Of a stretch of DNA of 64,000 nucleotides, positions 31,175 to 42,004 are shown piece by piece. The stretch is from Incurvaria masculella (Eukaryota; Arthropoda; Insecta; Lepidoptera; Incurvariidae): assembly GCA_946894095.1 (NCBI GenBank), contig OX335641.1:13348501-13412500 (forward strand), given 5' to 3'. The notes beneath the pieces are model-generated. The model saw only the letters and a list, made by a program, of their open reading frames with translations, did not search any database and was not told the DNA's origin. Numbering within the stretch: the first letter of the stretch is position 1; each line of letters begins with the position of its first letter. The position numbers and the translations under genes were made by a program.

Positions 31175-34100
31175 TTAAATACTTTCTATTGTCTCATGTA
31201 TATATAGAAATATGGGTTCAAAGTTGGTCGGTTGACTTAATATCTTTTTCAGGTCGAGCGGGATTTTTTCTCTTTCTTTGTATGTAATTTCTAAGCATTT
31301 ATATAGTTTTTCTCTTTGCTCATCAAAAGCACAGCAATGAAAGAAGAGGTGGTCCAGGGATTGATCAGCTAAGTTGCAGTGTGGGCATACGGCGGTGTCG
31401 ATAAGGTTTAATCTGTAAAGATGGGATTGAAAAAGACAATGTCCGAAACGTAGACGACAAATTGTTGTATAATATTTTCTTCTTTTTGGTAAGGTTTTAT
31501 TGAACCAAGGTGTTTTCCCAACTAAATCGTTTATTTCGGCGTACCAACGACCCGTATTGGACATTTTCCATTGTTCGGTCCATTCGTGGATAATTTCCTG
31601 TTTTATTTTCGCTACAAATTCCGATTGCGGTAGGGCAACATTCTTAATATGGCAAATATTCAGGTTGCTGTCAGCTATCGTTCTAGCTAGATAATCTGCT
31701 GAGTCGTGTGGCTTCAAATTTATGTGGCCGCGAATCCAGAAAAAACATATTTCGTAGCCTTGCTGTATCAAGGAAAAGTGTTTATCCCGTATTTGGTGTA
31801 TGACATAGTGAGTATTGGCATCTAGTTTCGTATTCTGTAGGGCTCTATGAACGCTCATGCAGTCGCTTATTATTATCCACGTATAGTGTTGTTGAACTTC
31901 GATGAACTCGAGTGCGATTTGAATTGCCAAAGCTTCAGAAGTGTATATTGATGCAGAACTAGGAATCTTAATGCCATAACCTCTCTTGGTTGTCTCGTCA
32001 TAGATCGCGCAGCCGACCCCACGAACTGTTTTCGAACCATCGGTATATATTCTTCTGTAACCTCTGTAACTTGAAATTTGTTCTAAAAATTCTTCTTTGC
32101 ACTCCAAGTTTTCGTCTATTTGAATTGGAATTCCGTAGAATTTGCTGTCATATTTTCCCAAATAGCAAGGAAAGTTGAAATTGGCTTGTATTTCATATTC
32201 ATTTTTGTAATGTAATATATTTGAAAAGTCTCTCAGGATGTAAGGATGATGACTAGGATCGGATGGGATGGAAAGGAGATGTTGAATTTTGGTAAACAGA
32301 GGATGATTTGATATGGATAGAAGCTTTAACAAAAATTTTAATTTCAGATATTTGAAGCGGATTCTCAGTGGAGGAATGTTACATTCTACTTGCATGGATA
32401 CTATGGGAGTTGACATCATCGCTCCAGTTATTAAACGTAAGCTTTTATTTTGTATTTTTTCCAGTTTCTCTATAAGTTTCCAATGATGAGAAAAACATAG
32501 AAAACCATATTCAAAATGGCTACGTATCAAAGATTTAAAAAGCATTATTAGGATTTTCGGATCCGCGCCCCAATAGGTGCCCGCTAAGGACCTCAAAATG
32601 TTGTATGATCTTAACGCTTTGTCTGCTATGCCATCGACATAAGAGTTCCAAGATAAGTTACTGTTAAATATTATTCCTAAAAACTTAACGGTTTCAACTA
32701 CCGGAAGAAGAGTGTTATTGTAGAAGACTTCGGCTTTTAATTTGTATTTATTTTTACTAAATATAACAACTTTGCTTTTCTCTGGGCTTATATCTAAATT
32801 TAACTCAGTAAAATATTTATACAAATTCTCCATGGCTTTATTTATACAAGTCAATGTAGTCACTCTATCACCAATGGAACAATAAATAACCAAATCATCT
32901 GCAAATTGGAGGTTATTTACATCAAATCCTAGTTTTGAGTTTAATTTGTGAATATAAATTATAAATAAGAGGGGACTTAATATCCCACCTTGAGACGTTC
33001 CCCTATAGGAAAATCTGGGACCAAAAAGAGAGTTGCTGTATTTCACATATACTTCCCTGCCATTTAAAAAATTATATATCCAATTTATTAATTTTGCTGG
33101 AATGCCCAAAGAGTTCAAGATCGATGCAAGTGTAAAGTGATCGATGTTGTTAAATGCGCCGACGACATCTAAAAAAACACACACGGTATCGTGATTTAAT
33201 GAGAAAGCTTTTGAAATATCCAGATGTAGATGGCTGAAACTTTCTCTAGCGGATCGACCCCTCCTAAAACCAAATTGATTGCTAGGTAAAATGTTGTTTC
33301 TTTCTATAAAAAATTCTAAACGTTGTTTAATTAACTGTTCAAAAATTTTTCCAATGCACGAAGTCAATGCCACAGGTCGATAAGAATTTGCATCGTCTTT
33401 ACTTTTGTTTGGTTTAAGTATTGGGATGAGACAATCTATTTTCCATTCCCATGGAATTATGGAAGTACACCACAGCTTATTAAGCGTGTTTAAAAATATT
33501 ACCAGACTGTTGTGGTTTAAGTGACGTAGCATTTTATATGGAATCATATCTAATCCACATGCAGTATCTCGTCTAGAATTTAAGGCAGATTTCAGTTCTT
33601 GTAAAGTAAAATATTTTGTAAGGTACTCATTTTCATTATTGTTAGGAACAGAACTATTGATTGAATGTAGTTGATTTTCAACATAATCGGGTGTATACTT
33701 TTGCAAAAAATCATTAATCCAGTCATGATTTGTGTTGTGACTATTACTTTGGTAGGTATTATTAAATTTTTTAATAGTGTTCCAAATTTTAGAAACGGGT
33801 GTATATCTGTTAAATGATTCACATAACCTTTGCCAGCTTTCGCTTCTTTCTCTTTTTAAAATGAGTTTTTTAAGTGCTTGCAACCGTTTGAATTCTATGT
33901 AATTTTCGTCATTACAATTTAGTTTAAATGTTGCATATGCTTTCCTGGAATTTTCTACAGCTGAGCTGCATTTTTCATTCCACCAGGGAACAGAAAGTTT
34001 GGGTTTTGAATGCCGAAAAGTGGAGTTAGGTGTGGATGAATGCTTCCGTTTGGGTATAGACTTCTCAATAGCTGCATTTAAAATATTACAAAAAGAATCA

Positions 34101-34912
34101 TAAGATTCTATTGGGTTAAGATTATCAAAGTTAAAATGTTCGAGCTCTCTCGAAACTAAATCTGAGTATATTTTCCAATTTACGAGTCTAAAGTTTGGAT
34201 GCTTTGGAAAATTGTTTGCAGTCTCTTGATTGTTGTATGTGTTGTTGGCTAATAATATTTTTGTTATTGTTGGCAGGTGATAACTTCCGAGAGGGTCATC
34301 ATGGACCGTCCAGTTACAAGACAATGCTAAAGAAGAAGATACCATTGTGAGATCGAGTGCATTTGGCCGCCATCTACTGGAACCAACTGTTGTCACTTCA
34401 CCGTTATTCAAAAGAACAAGATTGTTGTCATCAATTATTTCCAAAATGTCCCTTCCACGTGAATCAGTGTTATTGCATCCCCAAAAAGTGTGATGAGCAT
34501 TAAAATCGCCCGCAATAATCGTTGGCTCAGAGATATTTTTTACTAATCTATCGAACTTACTTTTTGTGAAAGGTGGAGTACAATTCGGGGGACTGTATAA
34601 ACTAACTATAGTTACAAATTTGTTGTTGTAAGATAATTTGATAGCTATATTTTGTATCGAGTTGTCACTTGTGGTGATAATTTTTGTGTAGCTTAGACTA
34701 TTATGAATTAATATTGCTACTCCATTGTGGGAATTTCCAGAATCAGATCTTTCCAATTGATATCCTCTAAATTTACAACGTTGTTGTGGTTTTAACCAAG
34801 TTTCAGAAATTATTGTAATATGTATATCATTTTCATATAAAAATTGAGTGAGAATATGTCGATGACATAGCAAACTTTGCGCGTTCCATTGTACAACATT
34901 CAAAGTAGACAT
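31175..34912 (-). CDS. retrotransposon ORF2: AP endonuclease, reverse transcriptase, RNase H
   Basis: A single 1245-aa frame. The N-terminal APE-type endonuclease (about 1-220) shows NVVQWNAQS, SETW (Glu37), GDFNAHH and LDLT. The usual SDH near its end reads SYH (Tyr211, codon 34280-34282). The central RT has LDVVGAFNNIDH (motif A), GTSQGGILSPL (motif B) and FADD at about 670-673 (motif C). RNase H follows with IYTDGSK (Asp958), SEALAIQ and SDCMSVH, all key acidic residues present. A C-terminal Cys/His region (CPHC...HLFFHCC) is typical of these elements. The protein would nick target DNA and prime reverse transcription there. Only the endonuclease substitution argues against activity. Confidence 0.93.
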   Translation of the reverse strand: MSTLNVVQWNAQSLLCHRHILTQFLYENDIHITIISETWLKPQQRCKFRGYQLERSDSGNSHNGVAILIHNSLSYTKIITTSDNSIQNIAIKLSYNNKFVTIVSLYSPPNCTPPFTKSKFDRLVKNISEPTIIAGDFNAHHTFWGCNNTDSRGRDILEIIDDNNLVLLNNGEVTTVGSSRWRPNALDLTMVSSSLALSCNWTVHDDPLGSYHLPTITKILLANNTYNNQETANNFPKHPNFRLVNWKIYSDLVSRELEHFNFDNLNPIESYDSFCNILNAAIEKSIPKRKHSSTPNSTFRHSKPKLSVPWWNEKCSSAVENSRKAYATFKLNCNDENYIEFKRLQALKKLILKRERSESWQRLCESFNRYTPVSKIWNTIKKFNNTYQSNSHNTNHDWINDFLQKYTPDYVENQLHSINSSVPNNNENEYLTKYFTLQELKSALNSRRDTACGLDMIPYKMLRHLNHNSLVIFLNTLNKLWCTSIIPWEWKIDCLIPILKPNKSKDDANSYRPVALTSCIGKIFEQLIKQRLEFFIERNNILPSNQFGFRRGRSARESFSHLHLDISKAFSLNHDTVCVFLDVVGAFNNIDHFTLASILNSLGIPAKLINWIYNFLNGREVYVKYSNSLFGPRFSYRGTSQGGILSPLLFIIYIHKLNSKLGFDVNNLQFADDLVIYCSIGDRVTTLTCINKAMENLYKYFTELNLDISPEKSKVVIFSKNKYKLKAEVFYNNTLLPVVETVKFLGIIFNSNLSWNSYVDGIADKALRSYNILRSLAGTYWGADPKILIMLFKSLIRSHFEYGFLCFSHHWKLIEKLEKIQNKSLRLITGAMMSTPIVSMQVECNIPPLRIRFKYLKLKFLLKLLSISNHPLFTKIQHLLSIPSDPSHHPYILRDFSNILHYKNEYEIQANFNFPCYLGKYDSKFYGIPIQIDENLECKEEFLEQISSYRGYRRIYTDGSKTVRGVGCAIYDETTKRGYGIKIPSSASIYTSEALAIQIALEFIEVQQHYTWIIISDCMSVHRALQNTKLDANTHYVIHQIRDKHFSLIQQGYEICFFWIRGHINLKPHDSADYLARTIADSNLNICHIKNVALPQSEFVAKIKQEIIHEWTEQWKMSNTGRWYAEINDLVGKTPWFNKTLPKRRKYYTTICRLRFGHCLFQSHLYRLNLIDTAVCPHCNLADQSLDHLFFHCCAFDEQREKLYKCLEITYKEREKIPLDLKKILSQPTNFEPIFLYIHETIESI

Positions 34913-36156
34913 TATATAACAGGTTTATTTTTTCTAATAGAGTCGTGAATAACGCTTTTTATGTTTTGCGCAGAGATAGGAGCCTCGCCAGTTTTGCTCA
35001 TTGTTATAACTTTTACAATCATTTCGAGAAGTATGTTCATTGCCTTTTCAGAGTTTAACAAATTATTCAGGATAGAGTCGACTGAATTTTCTTTATTCGT
35101 GTGTAATATTTGGTTATATTTTAGTTGCGTATTATAATTTTTTTCTGTTTGATCTGTGTTAGTGGTAGGTAAGGAAGGGAATGACTTTTCATTAAATAAT
35201 TCATTGTATTGAACTTTTCTGGTTTTATTTTTGTTTTCTTCAATTTTCTTCTTTTTTATAGGGCATAACCCTGATATAGCGACACGATTACCTTGACAAT
35301 TATAACAGGTAGCATTGGCATGCTCCGTAGAGCAATTTCTATAATTGTGCCCTTCGCAACTGCATATTGAGCACCTCTCTCCGTTTTTACAATATTTTGA
35401 TATGTGCCCAAAGCGCAAGCATCGGAAGCACTGTTTTAAACGGGGTATGTATTGAGCCACTCTAAATCTCCATAAGTTCATGTCAATATAGTCCGGTAGA
35501 GTATTTGATGCAAATGTAATGGAAATAGTAGGAGTGGGTTCTAGTTGGAAACCATTTTCATTCTTAACTTTACGCATGAATCTTCTTACTGATATAATTT
35601 TTTTTGTGCTTGTTATGTTGGTAAAAATTTTATGATTGGATAAGTTGGTAGGGACCGAGGTGATGACACCAGTGGTTTCAGTTGCAGATGCAGGTATGGA
35701 AGCCTTAAGCTTGAATTGATCCAAAAAAGTTTTGTTACCGAGAGCTGCATTGGCTAGCTCTGGTTTTTCAAATATTGCGCCTATTTTGTATCGATTTATC
35801 CTCTTGAACTGTTTGATGCCCTTAATGTATCTTTTGAAAGAGTTTGATAAGCTCATAATATCTCTGTCTCCAATCGGCTTGTTAGGTTCTGTGCTTTCTA
35901 TGAATACGATAAAATCCAGTGCTCCCGAATCCTCAGGGTATGCACGGGTGTAGTCTTTAATGAAGAATGGTTGGTACTTATCGAGTGAATTCAATTTTGA
36001 TGTAGTAGCTGTGGTGTTGATGTTGAGCTCAGTAGTTCCCGCCTGTTCCACAAGATCATCTTTTCCCGCCAAATTTTCACAGTCCGATAAATCGGACGAA
36101 AGTGACTCCTCTGGAGACCTCTTGTCTTCCTTTTTCCGTTTCCTCTTCGCCTTCAT
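34912..36156 (-). CDS. retrotransposon ORF1, gag-like nucleic-acid-binding protein
   Basis: About 414 aa from the first ATG inside the element (36156) to TAA at 34914-34912. The open frame extends upstream to 36312, but that part crosses the target duplication into host DNA, so the later ATG is chosen. The N-terminus is Lys/Arg-rich (MKAKRKRKKEDKR), then acidic-Ser. The C-terminal half has CCHC zinc knuckles (CFRCLRFGHISKYC and CSICSCEGHNYRNC) and a third degenerate one. Such proteins coat element RNA and deliver it to the target. The stop overlaps the ORF2 start as TAATG. Confidence 0.88.
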   Translation of the reverse strand: MKAKRKRKKEDKRSPEESLSSDLSDCENLAGKDDLVEQAGTTELNINTTATTSKLNSLDKYQPFFIKDYTRAYPEDSGALDFIVFIESTEPNKPIGDRDIMSLSNSFKRYIKGIKQFKRINRYKIGAIFEKPELANAALGNKTFLDQFKLKASIPASATETTGVITSVPTNLSNHKIFTNITSTKKIISVRRFMRKVKNENGFQLEPTPTISITFASNTLPDYIDMNLWRFRVAQYIPRLKQCFRCLRFGHISKYCKNGERCSICSCEGHNYRNCSTEHANATCYNCQGNRVAISGLCPIKKKKIEENKNKTRKVQYNELFNEKSFPSLPTTNTDQTEKNYNTQLKYNQILHTNKENSVDSILNNLLNSEKAMNILLEMIVKVITMSKTGEAPISAQNIKSVIHDSIRKNKPVI

Positions 36157-36266
36157 CTTCTCGACCGGTTTTCCGCGAAGAAAGACCACAAACAAACGAA
36201 TTGGCAAATAAAAACTCGATAGCAAAAAAATCTCGACTTGTTCGGATTCCCGCCAAAACCGAACTC

Positions 36267-36278
36267 GACAGCAGTTGA
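36267..36278. repeat. target-site duplication, right copy
   Basis: GACAGCAGTTGA abuts the 5' end of the minus-strand retrotransposon. It fixes that end and shows the ORF1 open frame beyond it (to 36312) is host flank. Confidence 0.9.
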
Positions 36279-36849
36279 CATTTAGGGTTTGTTCGGGCAA
36301 AGATGGTTCCACTCCGCCCTGTACTGTCCGTTACTAAATCACTCTCCATCTGAACGCGCCGAAACGATAAAATGAACGATGGGAGATTGAGAATGAAAAC
36401 CATGGAATTATTCACCATTATTGGATTCATTCGAATACAAATCTACATACATACATCTACAGCGCATGCCAAGACTCGCCAAGGTGCGCGCCATGGCGCG
36501 GAGCGGAGGCGCGACCAAACAATATGACATAATATACTCCGGGACGTCCGCGCGACTGACGCGAGCGAACACGATATGGCGATACAATCGACGAGTAGCG
36601 CATATGCGATCGCGATGCGATTGTACGCGCGTGCCGCGCTCTATGCCTTGTAGCGCGATGCGATTTTTTATTCGATTGTTTTTTCGCGGTGACGAATGAA
36701 TCGACAATCAAATGAATACAATTGCAATTGTATTCGATTGTTTTTTTCTATCGCAATTATGGGAATCGCAAATAAGCTAGTTAAAACTGCAGATATAAAC
36801 TTTACTTTGACATAACAAAAACCAAACGCATTCTAATCTCATAATTGCA
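36279..36849. other. flank between the two retrotransposons
   Basis: Probably the original PAM16 upstream region, now displaced 5.2 kb by the insertion. Holds a GC-rich, CG-rich patch (36460-36660) and a perfect palindrome AATACAATTGCAATTGTATT at about 36716-36735. No coding exon recognised. Confidence 0.4.
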
Positions 36850-37039
36850 ACACTGGTAGCCGACTGACAGCACGTACCTATTCACGACTCCGAATAAATT
36901 ATTGAAAAACTAAAGTGTACATAGCAAATAACAACATATTAACTCATTAGCGTGATTTACCAGTGCTAAATAACAATAAAAACTACAAACAACAGTGTAA
37001 TGCGCGAATCTTACAACGTCTCTTAGTTGTGACAATCTC

Positions 37040-38209
37040 ATGTTGCGTACACCGGCAAAAAAAACCGCATCCGCGAAAATGACTAAATGTACTATCTGCA
37101 AGAAGACGATATCGAAGAATGGAGCTACAGCGGGCATCCAATGCGAAGGAGACTGTACCAGGTGGTACCACTACAGGTGTGCTGGGACAACGGAACAGGC
37201 AGCGCAGGCAAGTAAGAATCAGAGTGAGCAGTGGACGTGCGCCGACTGCTCCCCCGTAACTCCGGACGCGACCGACATCACGAGAACCCTTCAAACCGGG
37301 AAAGCGCCAACATCGCCCATTCCCTACTACAGTCCTCTGCCTTCACCCTCCGCCTGCGATCCGCTCGACATTAGCCAGCAAGTCGCCAGCGCAATCAGTC
37401 AATTGCAGAAAGATGTCGCCACAATATTGTCTACAAATAAAGACCTAAAGACAACGCTTGAAAATGTCGCTGTACAACAAGCCGACCTTCGTAAAACCCT
37501 TGACGGGGTCGTTACTAAACAGTCTGAGCTGCAGAATTCGCTGGAATTTTTATTTTCACAACACGCAGAATCAGAAAGTAAAATATCGCAACAAAACACT
37601 CGCTTGAAAACATTCGAAAGCCTAGTTCAACAACAACAACATCAAATCCATTTTTTTCAAACTAGATTCGATGATATGGAACAGTCGGCCTACGAATCCA
37701 CAGCGGAAATCAAAGGCGTCCCTTACTTCAGTGGAGAAATACTGTCTAAAATTGTTGACTCCGTGGCGGAGTATGTTGGAGCCTCCGTGAAGTCAGCCGA
37801 CGACGTCATTCGGTGTTGCCGCGCGCGCCCCACACACTCCACCAAAACACAGGGAATTGAAGTCAAGTTTCAGAGCAAAGATGTTCGCGATGCATTCGTG
37901 AAGTGCGCGCGCGCCGCCCGCAAGGAACGTGGATTGAAAACATCAGATATCGGAATAGGAGGAGAGAAGTGCGAAATCTATGTTAACGATTTCCTCACGA
38001 TGCGAAAAAAACTTCTGCTCTCAAGATCGAAACAGTACGCGAAAGAGAATGGAATTGTTTACGTTTGGCCTAAAAACGGTAATATTTACATGCGAAAGGC
38101 TAATAATGACAGGGCATATCGTATCAACCATGAAAGTGAACACGACCGGTTTTTTCTTACAACAGCAGCAGTGCCTTCTAACAATGTTTCTCATGATGCT
38201 CAGGTTTAG
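37040..38209 (+). CDS. retrotransposon ORF1 with PHD-type zinc finger
   Basis: 389 aa, intact. Residues about 15-70 form a C4HC3 PHD-like finger (CTICKKT, C-x-G-DC, WYHYRCAG, WTCADC). A Gln/Lys-rich stretch of coiled-coil character follows (about 115-215), then a basic C-terminal domain of the type that binds nucleic acid in LINE ORF1 proteins. A second in-frame ATG at 37079 begins MTKCTICKK and may be the true start. PHD-finger ORF1 proteins are known from CR1-group elements. Confidence 0.82.
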   Translation: MLRTPAKKTASAKMTKCTICKKTISKNGATAGIQCEGDCTRWYHYRCAGTTEQAAQASKNQSEQWTCADCSPVTPDATDITRTLQTGKAPTSPIPYYSPLPSPSACDPLDISQQVASAISQLQKDVATILSTNKDLKTTLENVAVQQADLRKTLDGVVTKQSELQNSLEFLFSQHAESESKISQQNTRLKTFESLVQQQQHQIHFFQTRFDDMEQSAYESTAEIKGVPYFSGEILSKIVDSVAEYVGASVKSADDVIRCCRARPTHSTKTQGIEVKFQSKDVRDAFVKCARAARKERGLKTSDIGIGGEKCEIYVNDFLTMRKKLLLSRSKQYAKENGIVYVWPKNGNIYMRKANNDRAYRINHESEHDRFFLTTAAVPSNNVSHDAQV

Positions 38210-38666
38210 TGCTTTAAGAAAAAGTAAACTTATCCATACATTGATATGCAGTTGGTGCATTATTAAATGTAAGTACAAAATTATACTCGAAAATGTTCCT
38301 AAGAAACAATCGCAATGCAAAACTGTTACTTTAAAAAAATGCCATAACTCACAATACTCCGGTAAATGTAATTTACAATACACAAAATATCAGATCTCAT
38401 GCTTTATCATATGTGTTTACACACTATTACACATGCAAGTTCCTTGGCCGCAATACCACGCAGCGAACAAATAACATACAAGACTACCCATCAACACAAT
38501 ACATGCACACGTTTCAAAACGCATTCAGACATTTGTTTACTCACAGTCACTCTCTTGCTCAGCTACACCCATTATTGCAAAACATATACAATAATTATTA
38601 TTATTATGACTACCTCTCTCACTCGCTAAACTGGACTTAACAGATATTAATACCGATCTAGATAGT

Positions 38667-39878
38667 TTGGGGCAAGACGATACTATTAATAGTAGTCCCG
38701 AAAATTGCAACATATTAATAAATAATACAAACTATCAAACTAAAATACTAAACCTTAATATACGAAATATTGCAAAAAACTTTGAAGCATTTAAAGTACT
38801 CCTACAACAATTGAGCATTGAGTTCCAGGTAATTACTCTTTCGGAATGCTGGCTCAACGAAAACTCGATACCCAAAGAATTAGAAGGTTACTCATACTAC
38901 GAGACAAAAAGATTGTTCAACCAAAATGACGGACTAGTTGTATATGTGCAAAATGACATTGACGCTATTGTCTACGAGGTAAAGTTGGTTGATGGGAACT
39001 GCTTTATAGTGCATCCAAACAAAAAAACAACAATTGTGTGCATATATAGGCCACCATCCTTTAAAAATGCTGTACCTTTCATTGAATCACTTAATACAAT
39101 TTTAAAAAAGGAGAACAGACAAACTTTAATAGTGACAGGCGATATAAACCTAAATATATTAGACGAAACTAAACCATATGTTAACGACTATTTGTGTATG
39201 CTTGCACATCATTCAATATTACCTGGCATTAGCAAACCAACTAGACAATACAGCTGTCTGGACCATTATATGATCAAAACTAAATATAAAACTCGTATTG
39301 TCATAGCAGAAAGTTGTATAACTGATCATTACCCAGTGATACTAGGTATAGATACCGATAGGGTTCAAAAGAAAAAGAAAGACCTACAGAAAAAATACGT
39401 TCATTTCGATAGAATATGTAACGAAATCATGAATTTTGATTGGTCACCAACCATATTATGTCAAGATCCAAATAAAGCGACAGACTTATTTATTTCAACA
39501 ATAAAAGACATTCATGAAAAGCACACCGAAATAAGAAAAATTAAAAGCAAAAATTTTATCATTACCGAATGGGTAACACCGGGCCTATTAAAATCAATTC
39601 AACATAGAGATACTCTTTACAAACAACACATAAATAATAAATCTGATCTAATACTAGAAGCTGAATATAAAAAGTTCAGAAATATATGTAATATAACTAT
39701 CAAACATTCAAGAGAAAACTATATAAAAAATAAACTTTTAAAATTCAAAAATGACGCTAGAAATACTTGGAAAACAATAAGAGAAATAACAAACACTAAG
39801 AAACATAAAAAATACTATGATTTGAAAAATAACATAAAGGGGAACGGAGGAGGCACAGTTGCAGGAAGTAATAAATAA
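38667..39878 (+). pseudogene. retrotransposon endonuclease domain (frameshifted from RT)
   Basis: APE-type endonuclease in an open frame of about 400 aa: ILNLNIRNIAKNFEAF, SECWLNE, VTGDINLNIL, the CLDH region and ESCITDHYPVI with an intact TDH. The frame runs out at about 39878, while the RT continues in another frame from about 39859, so a frameshift lies in the linker near 39840-39880. The 38210-38666 gap holds no clean start for ORF2. Confidence 0.82.
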
Positions 39879-41592
39879 ATATTTTACAAATATAGGAAAA
39901 GAACTAGCCGATACTACTTTATCGAGATTAAACACCACTGAAGAGACATTGAGTAACAAAATTAAAGTAAACCACTCTCCTAAGAACTCCATATTTCTGG
40001 AACCTATAAACGAGATAGAAATAAGAGACACGATAAATAGTCTGAAGCTCGAAAGTGCCCCCGGTGCAGATTGTATTACATCTCAACTGATAAAACGTAT
40101 ACGTGAATACATCATCACACCGCTAGCACATATCTGCAACATCAGTATTTCATCAGGAATCTTTCCGACTGCTCTGAAGCATGCTATAGTCTGTCCTATA
40201 TTTAAGAGCGGAGATCAAGGTCAAATTACCAACTACAGGCCTATCTCTATACTCAGCACTCTGTCAAAAATAATTGAAAAAATTGTAAAAAAAAGATTAA
40301 ATATATACTTAAATAGGAATCATATATTTTCAAACAACCAGTACGGTTTCAGAGAAAACATCTCAACAGAGAACGCGGTGTCAGGCCTAACCCAATCCAT
40401 AATAAACACTATAAACAAAAAGAAAAAAAGCATAGCAATTTTTTTGGATTTAGCAAAAGCCTTCGACACCGTGTCGATACCTATACTTTTAAAAAAAATG
40501 GAGCTTATAGGCATAAGGGGTACTCCACTGAAGTGGTTTCATAGCTACTTAACTAACCGCTCACAGAGCGTTAAAGTAGATGGGGAAATCGGACCTTCAC
40601 TACCTATCAGTTACGGAGTCCCGCAAGGCAGCATTTTGGGTCCAATCCTGTTTCTAGTCTACATTAACGATCTGTGTGAACTAAAAATTGGTTACATGTC
40701 GATTTTTACGTTTGCGGATAACACAGCACTTCTTTTCGAGGGAGAATCCTGGTCCAACGTATTCGAACGATCGGAAGCTGGAATAAAGGTCATAAAAAAA
40801 TGGCTCGACACTAACCTACTGACTTTAAACGTAAAGAAAACTAAATTTATGATGTTCTCCATAACACAATCTGGGAAAAACAATATGGTAACTAATTTAA
40901 AAATTCATAAACCCGAATGTGATGCCACAAAAACAAAACAGGAATGTACATGTGAACAGATCGATAGGGTTGCAGATATTAAATATCTAGGCGTTACCAT
41001 AGATGAGAATCTCAATTGGCACAATCACTTAAAAAAGTTAACCTGTCGAGTTAGAAAACTAATATACATATTTAAACAGACTAGAAACGTTCTAGACCTA
41101 ACGACACTCAAATCCGTGTACTACGGCCTGTGCCAATCACTACTAAGCTACTGTGTATTGGCATGGGGTTGTGCAACGCAATCAGCCATCGATAGACTAG
41201 ATGTCGCACAGAAGGCAGTGTTAAAGGTTATGTATAAGAAACCATACAGGTATTCTAGTGAAGTACTTTTTAAAGAATGTCAGGCTATGACTGTGAAAAA
41301 AATGTTTATCCATAAGATTTGTATATTCACACATACAAATCTGAACAAATTTATAAAAACTGATCATACTCATGAAACACGTCGTGCAACAACACTTACC
41401 CTACAGCTACCTACAGTGACGTCACGATTTGCTCAGAGATCAATTCACTGGCTAGGTCCAAAGATATACAATAAACTAGACGAAAATATCAAACGGATTA
41501 AAGGCATTCATGCGTTCAAAAGATCTGTTTATAAATGGCTTCTTACACTGTCTATACAAAATACCCAAAAACTATTTGACATAGTTATATGA
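39859..41592 (+). pseudogene. retrotransposon reverse transcriptase domain with altered active site
   Basis: 577-aa frame with RT blocks: YRPISILSTLSKIIEK, YGFRENISTENA, IFLDLAKAFDTV (motif A), SYGVPQGSILGPILFLVYIN (motif B) and FADNTALLF (motif C). The second catalytic Asp of the usual ADD is Asn here (AAC at 40720-40722), which should abolish polymerisation. A Cys-rich stretch (CDATKTKQECTCEQ) and the C-terminal LINE domain follow. No RNase H. Confidence 0.87.
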
Positions 41593-41847
41593 ATACTCTA
41601 CATATAATACACATAATAAACACAAAAATATTTAGATATTACACAAGTATACTTACAACAAATAAAATAACAAGTTATCCCCCTTCACCACACACACAAA
41701 CACACCCTCTTGCGCACAATCACGCTTACTGACACTCACACCCCCCCCCCTCCGCACATACACACTCACACATACACCCTTACCTATGTACACACACACC
41801 CACGTCTATTTTAATAACATAGTGCTACGCTACCGTCTGCTAACTAA

Positions 41848-42004
41848 GGGCCGAGTGCACGAAAGGACAAAAAATCAAAATCAACGTCAAAGTATGATCA
41901 AACACGTCACTTTGTGTGGAGAGTATGGAAGGAACTCTATGCGGACCACTAAAAGTGACGTGTTTGAACATTGATTAACTCGGCCGTCTCTTCGTGCAAC
42001 CCGG
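41848..42004 (+). mobile_element. MITE with GGGCC...GTGCACGAA termini, copy B (inside LINE 3' UTR)
   Basis: GGGCCGAGTGCACGAAAGGA, AAACACGTCACTTTGTGTGG, TGTTTGAACATTGATTAACT, TCTTCGTGCAACCCGGG: a palindromic element of 157 bp nested in the CR1/L2-like element. Confidence 0.7.

Larger units (their letters stand above)
31065..36266 (-). mobile_element. full-length I-group non-LTR retrotransposon
   Basis: The element lies on the minus strand, bounded by a perfect 12-bp target duplication GACAGCAGTTGA at 31053-31064 and 36267-36278. It has a short 5' UTR (about 110 nt), ORF1 (gag-like), ORF2 (endonuclease, RT, RNase H), a 3' UTR of about 110 nt and a 15-nt A tail (T-run 31065-31079 on the plus strand). 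Both ORFs are uninterrupted. An RNase H domain after the RT places it in the I group (I/R1/LOA and relatives); the exact clade is not resolved. The perfect duplication and intact ORFs suggest a recent insertion. It lies upstream of PAM16 in the same orientation. Confidence 0.93.

Noticed and set aside
34912..36312. ORF1 start at 36312
   Set aside because: The first 52 codons cross the target-site duplication into host DNA, so the start at 36156 is preferred.
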